DNA of 64,000 nucleotides from Bacteroidia bacterium (lineage in GTDB: Bacteria > Bacteroidota > Bacteroidia > Chitinophagales > UBA2359). Shown here piece after piece: positions 30,301-37,006 of the stretch (within the stretch, counting starts at the first letter, position 1; the number at the start of each line of letters is the position of its first letter). Made by a program: the position numbers and the translations under genes. Below the pieces are notes generated by a model. It was not told the DNA's origin. It saw nothing but the letters and a program-made list of their open reading frames with translations, and searched no databases. The DNA is taken from NCBI GenBank assembly GCA_030427245.1, contig JAUHXA010000003.1, positions 124,001 to 188,000 on the forward strand, written 5' to 3'.

Positions 30301-33300
30301 GTTACTTCCAAAGTAATATCCACGGAACCTGTACCACTTGACCAAGTAACGCTGTGAGGGCCTTGTCCTGTGCCTGGTGTAGCACTCCCACCACCAAAGT
30401 TCCAGTTGTAAGTCGCACCTGTGCCAGCGCTTCCTGTATAGGTTACTGTGGTTGTGCCATTTCCATCCGCACACACTTGCGTGTCGGATAAGGTAAAGGT
30501 TGAAGTGGGTACGGCATTTACTGTGACTGTTCCAGTAGTACTGTAATCACAGCCTGTTCCGCTATCGGTATAGTCGTAGGTAATCGTATAAGGACCGCCA
30601 ACGCCTGCTGCAGCAGGGTCAAATTGACCACCACTTACACCTGTACCACTAAAGGTTCCTCCTGAGGGGGTACCTTGAAGCGCAAAAGCGGCTTCGTCCA
30701 CGCAATAAGCGGCATTTAAGTTGTCAATGCTTACGGTGACGGTGGGGCAATCTTGAGCATCACAATTGCCTGTTCCTGCTGCGCTGTTACCACATGGAGC
30801 AGGGCCAAGCGCAATAACGCTAATGTCGACTTGATCTCCTGGGCTTAAGCCTGTGACTTGATAATCAGAGTCAGGATGGTTGAGGATATCTGTTGCAGTA
30901 CCGCTATTTATGGTATAACTGATGTCATAGCCAGTTGCACCTGTGACATCTTGCCAATCAAAATCAACTGAATTCTCAGTACTACCTGGACAGGTAACAG
31001 AGGGGGCTTCTAATGGCTCGGATAGGGTTACACTTTGGGTTTCTACAGCAGAAGTACAACCGTTTTCCGTTACTTCTAAAGTAATGTCCATCGAACCTGT
31101 GCCGCTTGACCATGTAATATCGTGGGGTCCCTGTCCAGTGCCGGGTGTAGCGTCACCGCCTCCAAAACTCCAAGTATAGGTCGCTCCTGTACTTGCTGAA
31201 CCTGTGTAGGTGACCGTAATGATACTGCTCCCATCTGCACACACTTCTGTATCGGATAAGGTGAAACTTGGAGTAGGTAAAGGATTGATACTTACTGCTG
31301 TGGTGGCAGTAGCACTGCATCCATCTACGGTGATGGTAACAGTGTAAATACCTGCATCAGCTGTTGTAGCGCCACTAATCACAGGATTTTGATCGCCTGA
31401 ACTGAATGTGTTTGGACCTGCCCAAATGTAAGTGGTGGTGGTCCCTATAGTGGTTGTGTTGCTTGTGAGATTGACATCACCACCTTCACAAACGGGGCTA
31501 TCATTGGAGGCTGTTGCATCGGGAATTGCTCCATTGTCAATAATGGTTACATCTACATCTATTGCACATCCTATATCGTCTAATGTAGTCACTATATAAG
31601 TACCTCCTGCTAACCCTGTGAATGTTCCACTCGATTGGAAAGTCCCTCCGTCTAAAGCATATTCGTAGGGAGCTGTTCCGTTAGCACCTGCAACAGTAAC
31701 ACTTCCCGATGAATCACCACAATTGGCATCTGTTTGCGCTGTAATACTTGCAGAAACGTTGTCTAAGGTGAAAGCAATGTTTTCTCCATTGCTGGCAACA
31801 TTGCCGCATTTATCAGTTATAGAGCCACAAGTGCCTACTACTGGTGTTACTAAGGCAATGGTAAAATCTCCTGATGCGATTAATGGTGGATCAATGGTGA
31901 GGGTAAAATCTCTTTCATATAGGTCAGCATTACCAGGGTCGGTGCAGTTACCACCAGAAACGGCTGTAATAGTATACGGGCCACCTGGACCTGTTAATTC
32001 AAAATCACAGGCTTCTACAGTGTTACACAAAACAGGATCGGAGAAGGTAACATCAATGGTCGTTGCTCCACAAGGTATGTTGGGATCCACTGCACTGAAT
32101 TCTGCTGCAACGTTGTCAAATATCCCAGCTGTTGAGGGGCTAAGTGCAGGGTTTAGGTCTAAAAAATACCCATCTTGTGTACTACTAAAGTTACTGATGT
32201 TCAGCACCAATATATCTCCTGCTAGCACAGGAATAGGTGCGTTGAAGGTAGTTCCTGCGGAACCTTGACTGGTAAAAATACTTGCATTGCTGGTTCCTGT
32301 CGTACCTGGAAGCAATGAATAATTGCAGCTTATCTCTATTCCTGGATTGGAAAAAATATCAGAACAAACATTGTTGGTTAAATCATATACTGCCCAGTCG
32401 TAATCATCATCTACATTGGCAGGTTGGATTTCAAAATTGAAGTTTCCATCCGATTGAATCGTAATTAGATACCAAACATCGTTTCGCTCTCCATCGAATA
32501 AGCAAGAATTTGAAGAATTGATTTCATTGGGGAAATCGCCTTCTCCAACATAAGAGTTTGGTTGGTTATAAGTATCTTGGCACACAGGTATTGCTCCAAT
32601 ACAGTCTTGTTCTATGACAGAAGCAGGACAGGCGGCAATATTGAAGTCAAACCCTGAACAGTCTGGTGCTGACCAAGTATCTATGACTATGTAATAGGTT
32701 GTTCCTGCTGTCAAATTAAGGTCAATACCAGGTGTATTGTTGTCTGCTGTAATCTGACCAACACAAGTTGCAGTTGGATCATCTGGACAGCCATCTGTTA
32801 CAGAAAGCCCCCAGTCGGCAGTAGCATCTGTGGCATTGCTCAATGAAAGCAGATAACACTCAGTAGCCGAAGGAGTAAACTCGAAAACGTAGTCTTCACC
32901 TGTCATATAATTTCCTCCACATCCTTCGGTATCGTCATAGTCATATCCAGCGCCACAAGAGGTTAGTCCAGGGAAAGCAGCAGGGGAAGAAGCAATAACA
33001 TTAGCAGAAGCACAAGTTGTACCTGTAGGGCAACCTTGTGTCATGGAAATATCGAAAGGTGTGCACTGAACTCCTCCAATCAATGCTGCATTGGTCGAAA
33101 CAACAATGTAGTAAGTAACACCTGCCTGCAAGTCAGTTGTGACACTGGGTTCTCCATCCACATCATCGTCTTCGTTGATGGCTACACAGTTGGCGGCTAA
33201 TGCGTCTGGACAGTTGTCCAATACGAATAAGCCTGTTGGGTTGTTTCCTGTATTGGTAATGTCTATGTTGTAACAATCTGTGACAGTTGGAGTAAATGAA

Positions 33301-36300
33301 AACACATAATCATCACCATTCATATACACACTTCCACAGCCATCAGCAGAATCGTAATCGTCGCCAAAGCCACATGTTGTTAAGCCCGTTTGAGAATAAG
33401 GCAAAGAAGGAATAACATCCGAGTTGCTACATATAGCTCCAAATGGGCAATTAGTCCCTCCTGTATTGATAGTCAAATCAAAATCGGTACAACTTGAAGT
33501 GTAAGTCAAGCCTAAAAAATCATATTCTATGGCAGAAACAACAATGTAATAGGTTTCTCCTGCGGTTAGGTAAGCATCCGTAGTTGGACCTCCATTATCG
33601 ACTTCATCTTGTGCAATACAAGAAGCTGATCCAGAATCTGGACAATCTGTTAAGACAAATAAGCCAACATCTGTATCGGGTGTTGTATTGGCAACTGCAA
33701 AATTGTAGCAGTCAGTGGTAGTTGGAGTGAAGGTCATCACAAAATCTTCTCCTTCCATATAATCACTTGCACAAGCATCTCCATTGTCGTAATCGTTTCC
33801 AAAACCACAAGAGGTTAATCCTGCTTCTGTGTGTGGAAAGGAAGGGGCAGTAATAACATAAGGATTGCTACATACTGCGCCACCTGGACAATTCAGCGCT
33901 CCATTGGCAATAACTAAATCGAAAGCAGTACAACTGCTATTGGCTATTGGGCCTACAAATTCAACCGCAGAAACAACAATATAGTAGGTTACTCCTGCAT
34001 TGAGGTAAGCGTCTGTTGTTGGACTACCGTTGTCGACTTCGTCTTGACCAATACAAGAAGTAGTGAGATCATCAGGACAGCCGTTTAATACGAATAAACC
34101 CATATCTGCTGCTGCATTGGAGATGTTGTTTGCTGTAAAGTTGTAACAATCTGTTACTGTTGGGGTAAAAGTCAATACAATGTCTTCTCCATTCATATAG
34201 GTACTGCCACAAGCATCTGTATTGTCGTAATCATTGCCTGTTCCACAAGAATTGAGTCCTGCTTCGGTATATGGAAAACTTGGCGGAGTAATAACGATAG
34301 GATTGGCGCAACTGGGTCCAGCTGGGCAGTTCAAAGAGCCATTGTTGATGGTGAGATCAAATTCGGTACAACTATTTACCGCTACGGGACCTGCTTGTTC
34401 GGAAGCGGCAATTACAATGTAATAAGTCACACTGGCATCCATATAAATATCTATAGTCGGGAAACTGTTGTCCACCTCTTCTTGTACAATACAATCAGTT
34501 TGTGGATCATCGGGACAGCCAGTCATTATGAACATACCAATATCTGCAATTGGATCGGAATTGGGTGTTCCACTCAAAGCAATGCTGTAACAATCTGTTG
34601 CAGTTGGCGTGAAGGTCATCACAATATCTTCTCCAAACATGTACAAACTGCTACATGCGTCAGCTTGTCCATAATCGTTTCCTAAACCACAAAGGTCAAT
34701 GGCTGCTTCGACATGTGGAAAGCTGGGTGCAGTGATGATATAAGGATCCGAACACGTGGCTCCTGCGGGGCAACCTGTGGCTCCGTCGTTAATCGTGAGA
34801 TTAAATTCTGTACAACTGTTTAGAGCGACTACCGCCGCTTGATCAGAAGCTGCTACTACTATATAGTATTCTTCATTGGCTGTTAGGTTTGCATTGGCTG
34901 TTGGAAAGGAATTATCTGCAGTTTCCTGTGAAACACAGATGGTAGCAGGGTCATCTGGACAGCCTGTAAGAATGAACAAACCAATATCAGCAAGTGGGTC
35001 TGAATTGGGTGTTCCAGACAAGGCAAAACTATAGCAATCTGTTGTGGTTGGGGTGTAGGTCATTACGATGTCTTCTCCATACATGTAGAAATTGCCACAG
35101 GCATCTGTATCATCGTAATCGCTTGCCAAACCACATAAATCAATGTTACTTTCGGTGTGTGGTAAACTTGGTGCTGTAATCGCATAGGGTTGCGAACAGT
35201 TCGCACCTGTATTGCTACATTCGGTAATTGCGATATCAAAAGGTGTAAAATCTGGAGCAGGGAAAGTCGAAACCACAATTGTATAGGTTGTAGCTGCAGT
35301 TAAAGCAACATTTAACCCAGGATTGCCGCCTGTTTCAGATGCAGAACCTATACAGGTAGTCGCTCCATTATCTGGGCAACCATCTAAGACATAAACACCT
35401 ACAAAAGTATCTGTATTACTCAATGCAATATTATGACAACCTGTTGCAGTTGGTGTAAACTCTATGATAAAGTCTTCTCCTCCAATATAATCATCATCTG
35501 CACAGGGAGTAGCGGAATAATCGTTTCCATAACCTTCTGTGGTCAATCCTGCTTGTGTAATGGGCGCTCCACCAGCAAGCACATAAGGGTTGGCACAGTC
35601 CATTCCGTCACAACTGCTAATTAAGAAGTCAAAAGCTGTTTCTTGAGGTGCTGGCCAACTTGATACAACAATATAGTATTGTGTGCCACCTGTTAGAGAA
35701 GCGGATACATGTGTAGTATTGTCCGAGCTACCCGCAACTCCCAAACAAGTCGTTGCTACATCTGGGCAATCATCTAGAACAAAAATACCTGCAAAATCAT
35801 CTGTATTTGTTGCACTAAAGAGGTAACAATCGGTAGTAGAAGGAGTATAGGTAAATACGAAATCATTTCCGCCCATGTAGTCATTGGCAGCCGCAGCTCC
35901 TCCTTCAATATTGGTCATATCGGTACAAGGGGAAGTACTGTAATCGTCGCCAAAACCATCGGTTGTAAGACCTGTTATTGCAGTACCTATGTTTGCATCG
36001 GTTAGAAGATAAGGACTTGTACAATTGAATCCTATAGGTGCACAACCTGTCCCTGTATTTTGGGTAATTGTTAGTGGTGTAGTTACCAAAGATGTTTGGC
36101 AAGGTAAATCAGGAAGAGGAAAAATGCCAACTATATAATTATGCAATAAAACCCTTATGAATCCATCACTAGGAGGAGTATATGTTATAGTTGCTTGATC
36201 TGTCCCACAACCATCATTATCATAAGCTAATTGGGTTACATCATCATCTGAACGAAGTGTGATTTCAGTATTGAAATCTGCCTCTCCGCAGGTAGTAAAA

Positions 36301-36527
36301 GTGTATTCCTCACCTCCACAAAGATAAATTCTGACATATTCGTCTCCAAACATATTGACCATTTGGGAACCACCATTCGAAACCAATGGTGAAGCGGCAT
36401 TTTCTGTACCACCCGTACACTGCCCGTAAATATCATGTTGAGAAAGAAAAAAGAAAGAAAAGGAAAGAAACAGGTATAGGTATGACATACCTATCCTAAG
36501 GTTGTTTTGTAAAGTCTTTAGTCCCAT
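18369..36527 (-). CDS. Giant exported modular adhesin-like protein, T9SS type B sorting domain
   Basis: 6052 residues (18.2 kb), unbroken. Order: signal peptide (residues 1-36); a first beta domain; eight modules of roughly 130-150 residues sharing a CGxGNDYDxxDxC-YMxGED-FTPTxTDCY pattern and a later FVLxxCPD, resembling pre-peptidase C-terminal (PPC) domains (to about residue 1296); a unique segment; one SprB-like repeat (about 1597-1660, NCGDSSGSVTVAGANG); one Ig-like domain; then 11 three-part units of about 255 residues (PKD-like VCADG module, FN3-like FDWxDxxGATGYxISYTI module, and a YCxxxxxFxLxGTPxGGxFSG module), then eight two-part units without the PKD module; and finally a type B 'gliding motility-associated' CTD (last 95 residues: SAFTPNGDGFNDVY, FNRWGEKL, GTYKDEPMPIGSYVYVV). 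Each unit is cysteine-rich. Expected at the cell surface as adhesin or gliding-related fibre, as for SprB-type proteins; ligand unknown. The central region is visibly richer in G+C than its neighbours. Confidence 0.9.
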   Translation of the reverse strand: MGLKTLQNNLRIGMSYLYLFLSFSFFFLSQHDIYGQCTGGTENAASPLVSNGGSQMVNMFGDEYVRIYLCGGEEYTFTTCGEADFNTEITLRSDDDVTQLAYDNDGCGTDQATITYTPPSDGFIRVLLHNYIVGIFPLPDLPCQTSLVTTPLTITQNTGTGCAPIGFNCTSPYLLTDANIGTAITGLTTDGFGDDYSTSPCTDMTNIEGGAAAANDYMGGNDFVFTYTPSTTDCYLFSATNTDDFAGIFVLDDCPDVATTCLGVAGSSDNTTHVSASLTGGTQYYIVVSSWPAPQETAFDFLISSCDGMDCANPYVLAGGAPITQAGLTTEGYGNDYSATPCADDDYIGGEDFIIEFTPTATGCHNIALSNTDTFVGVYVLDGCPDNGATTCIGSASETGGNPGLNVALTAATTYTIVVSTFPAPDFTPFDIAITECSNTGANCSQPYAITAPSLPHTESNIDLCGLASDYDDTDACGNFYMYGEDIVMTYTPTTTDCYSFALSGTPNSDPLADIGLFILTGCPDDPATICVSQETADNSFPTANANLTANEEYYIVVAASDQAAVVALNSCTEFNLTINDGATGCPAGATCSDPYIITAPSFPHVEAAIDLCGLGNDYGQADACSSLYMFGEDIVMTFTPTATDCYSIALSGTPNSDPIADIGMFIMTGCPDDPQTDCIVQEEVDNSFPTIDIYMDASVTYYIVIAASEQAGPVAVNSCTEFDLTINNGSLNCPAGPSCANPIVITPPSFPYTEAGLNSCGTGNDYDNTDACGSTYMNGEDIVLTFTPTVTDCYNFTANNISNAAADMGLFVLNGCPDDLTTSCIGQDEVDNGSPTTDAYLNAGVTYYIVVSAVEFVGPIANSSCTAFDLVIANGALNCPGGAVCSNPYVITAPSFPHTEAGLTSCGFGNDYDNGDACASDYMEGEDFVMTFTPTTTDCYNFAVANTTPDTDVGLFVLTDCPDSGSASCIAQDEVDNGGPTTDAYLTAGETYYIVVSAIEYDFLGLTYTSSCTDFDLTINTGGTNCPFGAICSNSDVIPSLPYSQTGLTTCGFGDDYDSADGCGSVYMNGDDYVFSFTPTVTDCYNIDITNTGNNPTGLFVLDNCPDALAANCVAINEDDDVDGEPSVTTDLQAGVTYYIVVSTNAALIGGVQCTPFDISMTQGCPTGTTCASANVIASSPAAFPGLTSCGAGYDYDDTEGCGGNYMTGEDYVFEFTPSATECYLLSLSNATDATADWGLSVTDGCPDDPTATCVGQITADNNTPGIDLNLTAGTTYYIVIDTWSAPDCSGFDFNIAACPASVIEQDCIGAIPVCQDTYNQPNSYVGEGDFPNEINSSNSCLFDGERNDVWYLITIQSDGNFNFEIQPANVDDDYDWAVYDLTNNVCSDIFSNPGIEISCNYSLLPGTTGTSNASIFTSQGSAGTTFNAPIPVLAGDILVLNISNFSSTQDGYFLDLNPALSPSTAGIFDNVAAEFSAVDPNIPCGATTIDVTFSDPVLCNTVEACDFELTGPGGPYTITAVSGGNCTDPGNADLYERDFTLTIDPPLIASGDFTIALVTPVVGTCGSITDKCGNVASNGENIAFTLDNVSASITAQTDANCGDSSGSVTVAGANGTAPYEYALDGGTFQSSGTFTGLAGGTYIVTTLDDIGCAIDVDVTIIDNGAIPDATASNDSPVCEGGDVNLTSNTTTIGTTTTYIWAGPNTFSSGDQNPVISGATTADAGIYTVTITVDGCSATATTAVSINPLPTPSFTLSDTEVCADGSSIITVTYTGSASTGATYTWSFGGGDATPGTGQGPHDITWSSGTGSMDITLEVTENGCTSAVETQSVTLSEPLEAPSVTCPGSTENSVDFDWQDVTGATGYDISYTINSGTATDILNHPDSDYQVTGLSPGDQVDISVIALGPAPCGNSAAGTGNCDAQDCPTVTVSIDNLNAAYCVDEAAFALQGTPSGGTFSGTGVSGGQFDPAAAGVGGPYTITYDYTDSGTGCDYSTTGTVTVNAVPTSTFTLSDTQVCADGNGTTTVTYTGSAGTGATYNWNFGGGSATPGTGQGPHSVTWSSGTGSVDITLEVTENDCTSAVETQSVTLSEPLETPNVTCPGSTETSVDFDWQDVTGATGYDISYTINSGTATDILNHPNSDYQVSGLTAGDQVDITVIALGPAPCGNSAAGIGNCDAESCPTVTVTIDNLNAAYCEDEAAFALQGTPSGGTFSGTGVSGGQFDPAAAGVGGPYTITYDYTDSGTGCDYSTTGTVTVNAVPTSTFTLSDTQVCADGTSTITVTYTGNAGTGATYNWNFGGGSATPSTGQGPHSVTWSSGTGSVDITLEVTENGCTSAVETQSITLSEPLQTPNVTCPGSTENSVDFDWQDVTGATGYDISYTINSGTATDINNHPNSDYQVSGLTAGDQVDITVIALGPAPCGNSAIGTGNCDAESCPTVTVTIDNLNAAYCEDEAAFALQGTPSGGTFSGTGVSGGQFDPAAAGVGGPYTITYDYTDSGTGCDYSTTGTVTVNAVPTSTFTLSDTEVCADGTSAATVTYTGSAGTGATYNWSFGGGNASPGSGQGPHSVTWSSGTGSVDITLEVTENGCTSVVATQSITLSEPLVVPNISCSSTPNSVSFNWQDIAGATGYTISYTINGGSPTNTSSGTSDFDVNGLNPLDEVDITVTANGPAPCGDGPVGTGNCIAEDCPTVISIDNLAGPYCTDDSAFPLQGTPSGGSFSGPGVSGGQFDPSSAGVGTHTLTYEVTEGSCTYTTTEQVTVNGVPTSTFTVSESELCADGTSTTTVSYTGSAGTGATYNWNFGGGNASPGTGQGPHTVTWSSGTGLVNLSLTVTENGCTSGLETQSVTLSEPLATPVIVCGTVTTSEVNFDWQDVTGATSYDISYTINGGIANTDNSPPSTYQVTGLTAGDEVIITVIAIGNGPCGNSATGTGTCTAEDCPVISLSINNLNATYCENESAFSLQGTPSGGTFSGPGVSGGEFAPGTAGVGGPYTITYDYTDPGTGCDYQTTADVSVNPQPTSTFTISEALVCSDGTSEVIVTHTGNAPPGSTYNWNFGGGNASPGTGQGPHTVTWSSGTGAANITLTVSANGCDSGSSSQQVSLSAPLASPNISCTSTPNSVSFDWQDIAGATGYTLSYTVNGGTPTNASSGTSDFEITGLNPLDEVVITVTANGPAPCGDSAASTGNCTAEDCPTLISIDSQGPYCSEDGAISLVGSPSGGIFSGPGVSGGQFDPGTAGPGTHTISYDVTEGDCDYSITKDFVVNESPTSDFSLSATEICADGTSSITVSYTGNAGTGATYNWNFGSATATPGGTTQGPHTLSWNSGTGSVNIVLSVSENGCSSASTTQSVTLSEPLATPVVNCGVLTTSEVNFDWSNIPGSTGYDISYTINGGTATNDNTGSSDYQVTGLSPNDEVVITVIALGPAPCGNSAAGSGTCTAQDCPTNITPSITNLNATYCEDDGAFTLQATPAGGTFSGTGVSGAQFNPGGAGVGGPYTITYDYTDPVSGCDYQTTGTVSVNAVPTSDFNLSDSQVCADGSSIITVNYTGTAGIGASYNWNFGGGDASPGTGAGPHTVTWASGSGSANITLTVSENGCESDISSQSVTLSAPLATPNVSCTGSTTATVDFDWADIAGASGYSISYTVNSGGATTDNTSTSDYQVGGLNPNDEVTITIVALGTAPCGDSAAGSSTCIAQDCPTVNLSIDNLSPSYCTNESAFILQGTPAGGIFSGIGVTGGQFDPSVGAGTYSISYDYTDAPSGCAYSTSQQVTVNNQPSSDFSVNPSDVCADGIQSTTVTYTGTAGTGASYNWNFGGGSAVPGTGQGPHTVTWSSGSGSVNISLTVTTQNGCSSPESSQSVTLFSPLPIPVITCGTTSTSEVNFDWADIAGATGYTISYTINNGPASNANSASSDFQVTGLSPNDEVTIIVIANGPAPCGDSASGTGTCIAEDCPSISPSISGLNASYCADAGSVALIGTPAGGVFSGTGVSGSNFDPASAGAGGPYTLTYDYTDAASGCAYQATTTVSVNAVPTASFSVSPDPICADGSSVATVTFTGTAAPGASYNWNFGGGNASPGGNVAGPHIVTWDSGTGAVNLSLAISQNGCVSPEATQSVTLAEPLAAPSVNCTGSTTSSVSFDWGDIAGATSYDISYTINGGAAINDNTVASNFDVPGLTVNDEVVISVIAVGPAPCGNSAAGTAQCEALDCPTQNLTITGLNASYCADAAAIPLTGTPAGGTFSGTGVNSATSTFNPGNAGVGGPYTITYSYIDPANPDCDYSTTSQVTVRAVPTSDFVINPSDVCADGLQSATVTYTGSAGTGATYNWNFGGGTAVPGGNVQGPHTVTWASGSGSVAISLSVTANSCSSEPSSQNVNLSSPLASPIVSCGSSTTNSVTFDWADITGSTGYEVTYTINGGTVQNDNTATSSYTVNGLSVNDEVTLSVIAVGPAPCGNSAAGSQTCTAEDCPDLTPTIGGLASEYCSDEGVIALIGTPVGGTFSGPGISGNNFDPANAGTGLISIVYDYQEGDCSYTTSTTTTISQPLTAPTVTCGTTTTTSIVFNWTAVAGATGYNITLSGAAVDNQTTANTSFTVNGLSVNDEVTIVVEPIGGSPCGNGPTGTATCTAEDCPALPSISIDNLNAQYCADDVVVATLLATPPGGEFSGAGVVGNSFDPSAVGAASTTVIYTYTDPANPDCDYQTTFQVTILPPYDAPVVTCGTSTTSSVTFNWNNVGTNDYVVSYTIDAGAPTTENVTGTTFTVGSLTTGSSVTISVTALGVPPCGDSPSGTATCIAEDCAVINPTITGLNNTYCSDEGAVNLTLEPAGGILSGPGTSGSSFNPSTAGTGLITLTYDYTDPATDCSYQTTASTTLSIPLSAPTVTCGTTTTNSIVFNWSSVPGASDYNLSWSGAATGNQTVTGTSFELTGLSANDVVTLIVEPIGLAPCGNGPSGTATCTANDCPVVAIDITGLAAQYCGDEGAVTLSANPAGGTFSGPGVSGNSFDPSAAGQASVTIVYDYTDPSDPDCSYQQTASTTVLPPYGVPTVECGTSTTSSVTFTWADVGSASYQVTLSGAVTNSFTTGGTSHTESGLNEGDAVTITVVALGEAPCGDSQASTITCTAEACQPVGISINGLDALYCRTDGLVSLTGTPAGGVFVGPGITGNSFDPSLAGVGGPYTILYDYTDPATACEYQASATVSVNAPLATPTVICSDEDLNSVSFDWDAIAGASQYEITVSINSVPSSAQITTNTDYTESGLAQNDVVDISVIALGSPPCGNSAAGTAQCTARDCPDVTLTLDIADQYCGNEAVATLTPDPSGGTLSGPGITGNTFDPAGAGVGSHNIVYSLTDAEGCVYQETFETEVLPPLGTPTVSCGTISPNSITFNWLDVGSTDYEVTITGAVDDMATVNNTSYTVTGLSAGESVTIEVIALGADCGDSAPSTVSCTTGDCDVNLSIVGLDAEYCSDAGDVVLSVVDASGNVVTGGIFSGDGIVGGLFRPSQAGTGNVTISYSYTDPESGCPFTTSLSTSIAPALNTPTVICAGTTVTNVAFSWDDVGADMYNIVVTVNGTQTDNLSASTLSFDKTGLTAGDEVGISVVAVGTAPCGDSEAGTASCTAQDCSGPTPTIDNLSSEYCGASSSTFTLQGTPSGGTFSGPGVTGDTFDPSAVGQQNVTIVYTFTDSDGCVYQTTGSTQVLPPFDVPTIACAAVTTSSVSVEWEDVGSAQYELTIQVNGGTPTSQTVSGTSYTESNLNVGDEVTITVVAVGVSACGDSDPSTTSCIAADCPDLTLAIEGLAEAYCTGDEAVSLTATLDGTPVTSGNFIGAAISGANTLNPALLPGGLYLISYVYNEPNGCQYIATESVSIGGVTGEIIGVSSPISVGSIAPLSVNAVSVTGGNLTYEWSPIEGLDCTDCESVNATPTQTTTYEVLVSDSEGCNRVFSTTVEVSSESDFVIPSAFTPNGDGFNDVYAPEAEGFEEITFQIFNRWGEKLHDVTSNDMTNIGWDGTYKDEPMPIGSYVYVVIVVYRDGEQELEKGSFQLLR
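18890..22880 (-). repeat. Array of eight two-part FN3-like units in the giant gene
   Basis: Eight units averaging about 500 bp, each an FN3-like module beginning PTVTCGTxTTxSVxFxW and a glycine-rich YCxDxGxxxLxxxPxGGxFSGxGxxGNxFDPS module. They differ from the upstream three-part units by lacking the PKD-like VCADG module. Protein similarity is clear, DNA identity only moderate, suggesting older duplications. Edges are approximate. Confidence 0.7.
22880..31280 (-). repeat. Array of eleven three-part (PKD-FN3-YC) units in the giant gene
   Basis: Eleven units, counted by the C-A/S-D-G motif of the PKD-like module, which recurs near 31240, 30470, 29705, 28935, 28180, 27415, 26675, 25905, 25140, 24375 and 23595: an average step of about 764 bp. 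Each unit contributes at least eight cysteines, which would suit intradomain disulfides in an extracellular fibre. The units at the N-terminal end of the array are the most alike. Edges are approximate. Confidence 0.8.
28951..31255 (-). repeat. Nearly identical 768-bp DNA repeats
   Basis: The phrase starting GATAAGGT recurs at 28951, 29719, 30487 and 31255: exactly 768 bp (256 codons) each time. Between 28951 and about 29225 and the copy from 29719 the bases are almost unchanged over more than 250 positions, including third-codon positions; the third copy is nearly as close. This points to recent unequal recombination or gene conversion within the gene. Confidence 0.8.
32640..36040 (-). repeat. 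Eight PPC-like modules at the N-terminal end of the giant gene
   Basis: Eight modules of roughly 390-450 bp, each with GNDYD, YM-GED, FTPTxTDCY, and CPD motifs followed by a TYYIVVS strand. Modules 3-6 are most similar to each other. At DNA level they have diverged clearly, unlike the 768-bp units downstream. Confidence 0.75.
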
Positions 36528-36614
36528 GTTTTAATTGGTTGAAGTAAACAATTAATTATATGTAAAATATGAAATTTTAAATCTAATCTTAGTGGGTTTA
36601 TTTCTATTGGAGTC

Positions 36615-36647
36615 GAAAAATAAGGCTTTTTTTTATCAATTCACAAA
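36615..36647 (-). promoter_or_regulatory. Probable promoter of the giant gene
   Basis: Minus strand: TTTG (36647-36644), 21 nt, then TATTTTTC (36622-36615), seven of eight matches to TAnnTTTG. Predicted 5' leader of about 80 nt before the ATG at 36527. Confidence 0.45.
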
Positions 36648-36842
36648 TTGACTTTTCAATAATATTGAAAAAATCACAGTTTAAAGAATAAATATTTACG
36701 GGTAAAGAGATAAAAAAAAGAATGATAAGTTAATCATTCTATATAATTTCTTGCAATAACAAACACTCTTTCAACGAATTAAAATTTTTATCATAAAAAC
36801 TTTAATTCATACTATTTTTTAAAAAAAAGAGGAAAAGCTCGT

Positions 36843-36965
36843 TTATTTTTTATGTCGCTGCAATGTCTTTTTAGCATATCCTAAGAAAAAATACATTACT
36901 ATGATAAAAGCAAAAATGACTATGAAAAGAGGAATACTTTGAAGTAAGGAGCTAATAAACAGCAT
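36843..36965 (-). CDS. 40-residue single-span membrane peptide
   Basis: A short frame (ATG at 36965, TAA ending at 36843) encodes 40 residues: about residues 6-31 form one hydrophobic span (SIPLFIVIFAFIIVMYFFLG) followed by a basic tail (AKKTLQRHKK), giving an N-out/C-in orientation by the positive-inside rule. It is 41 bp after the stop of the second MlaE gene on the same strand, so it probably ends the rpsP-rimM-mlaE-mlaE transcript. The coding composition and clean topology support a real gene, but a chance frame is possible. It could be a small subunit or regulator of the MlaE permeases (inference from position only). Confidence 0.5.
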   Translation of the reverse strand: MLFISSLLQSIPLFIVIFAFIIVMYFFLGYAKKTLQRHKK

Positions 36966-37006
36966 AATCGTGGGTTTGAAGAATCAAAAAGTTCTTTGAG
37001 TATTGC

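Noticed and set aside
31723-32268. Further + strand frame of 181 codons opposite the giant gene
   Set aside because: Antisense shadow; no start signal, no recognisable protein features.
18369-36527. Possible CRISPR or tandem non-coding repeat
   Set aside because: The periodicity is of protein modules within an unbroken frame; no 25-40 bp repeats with unique spacers.
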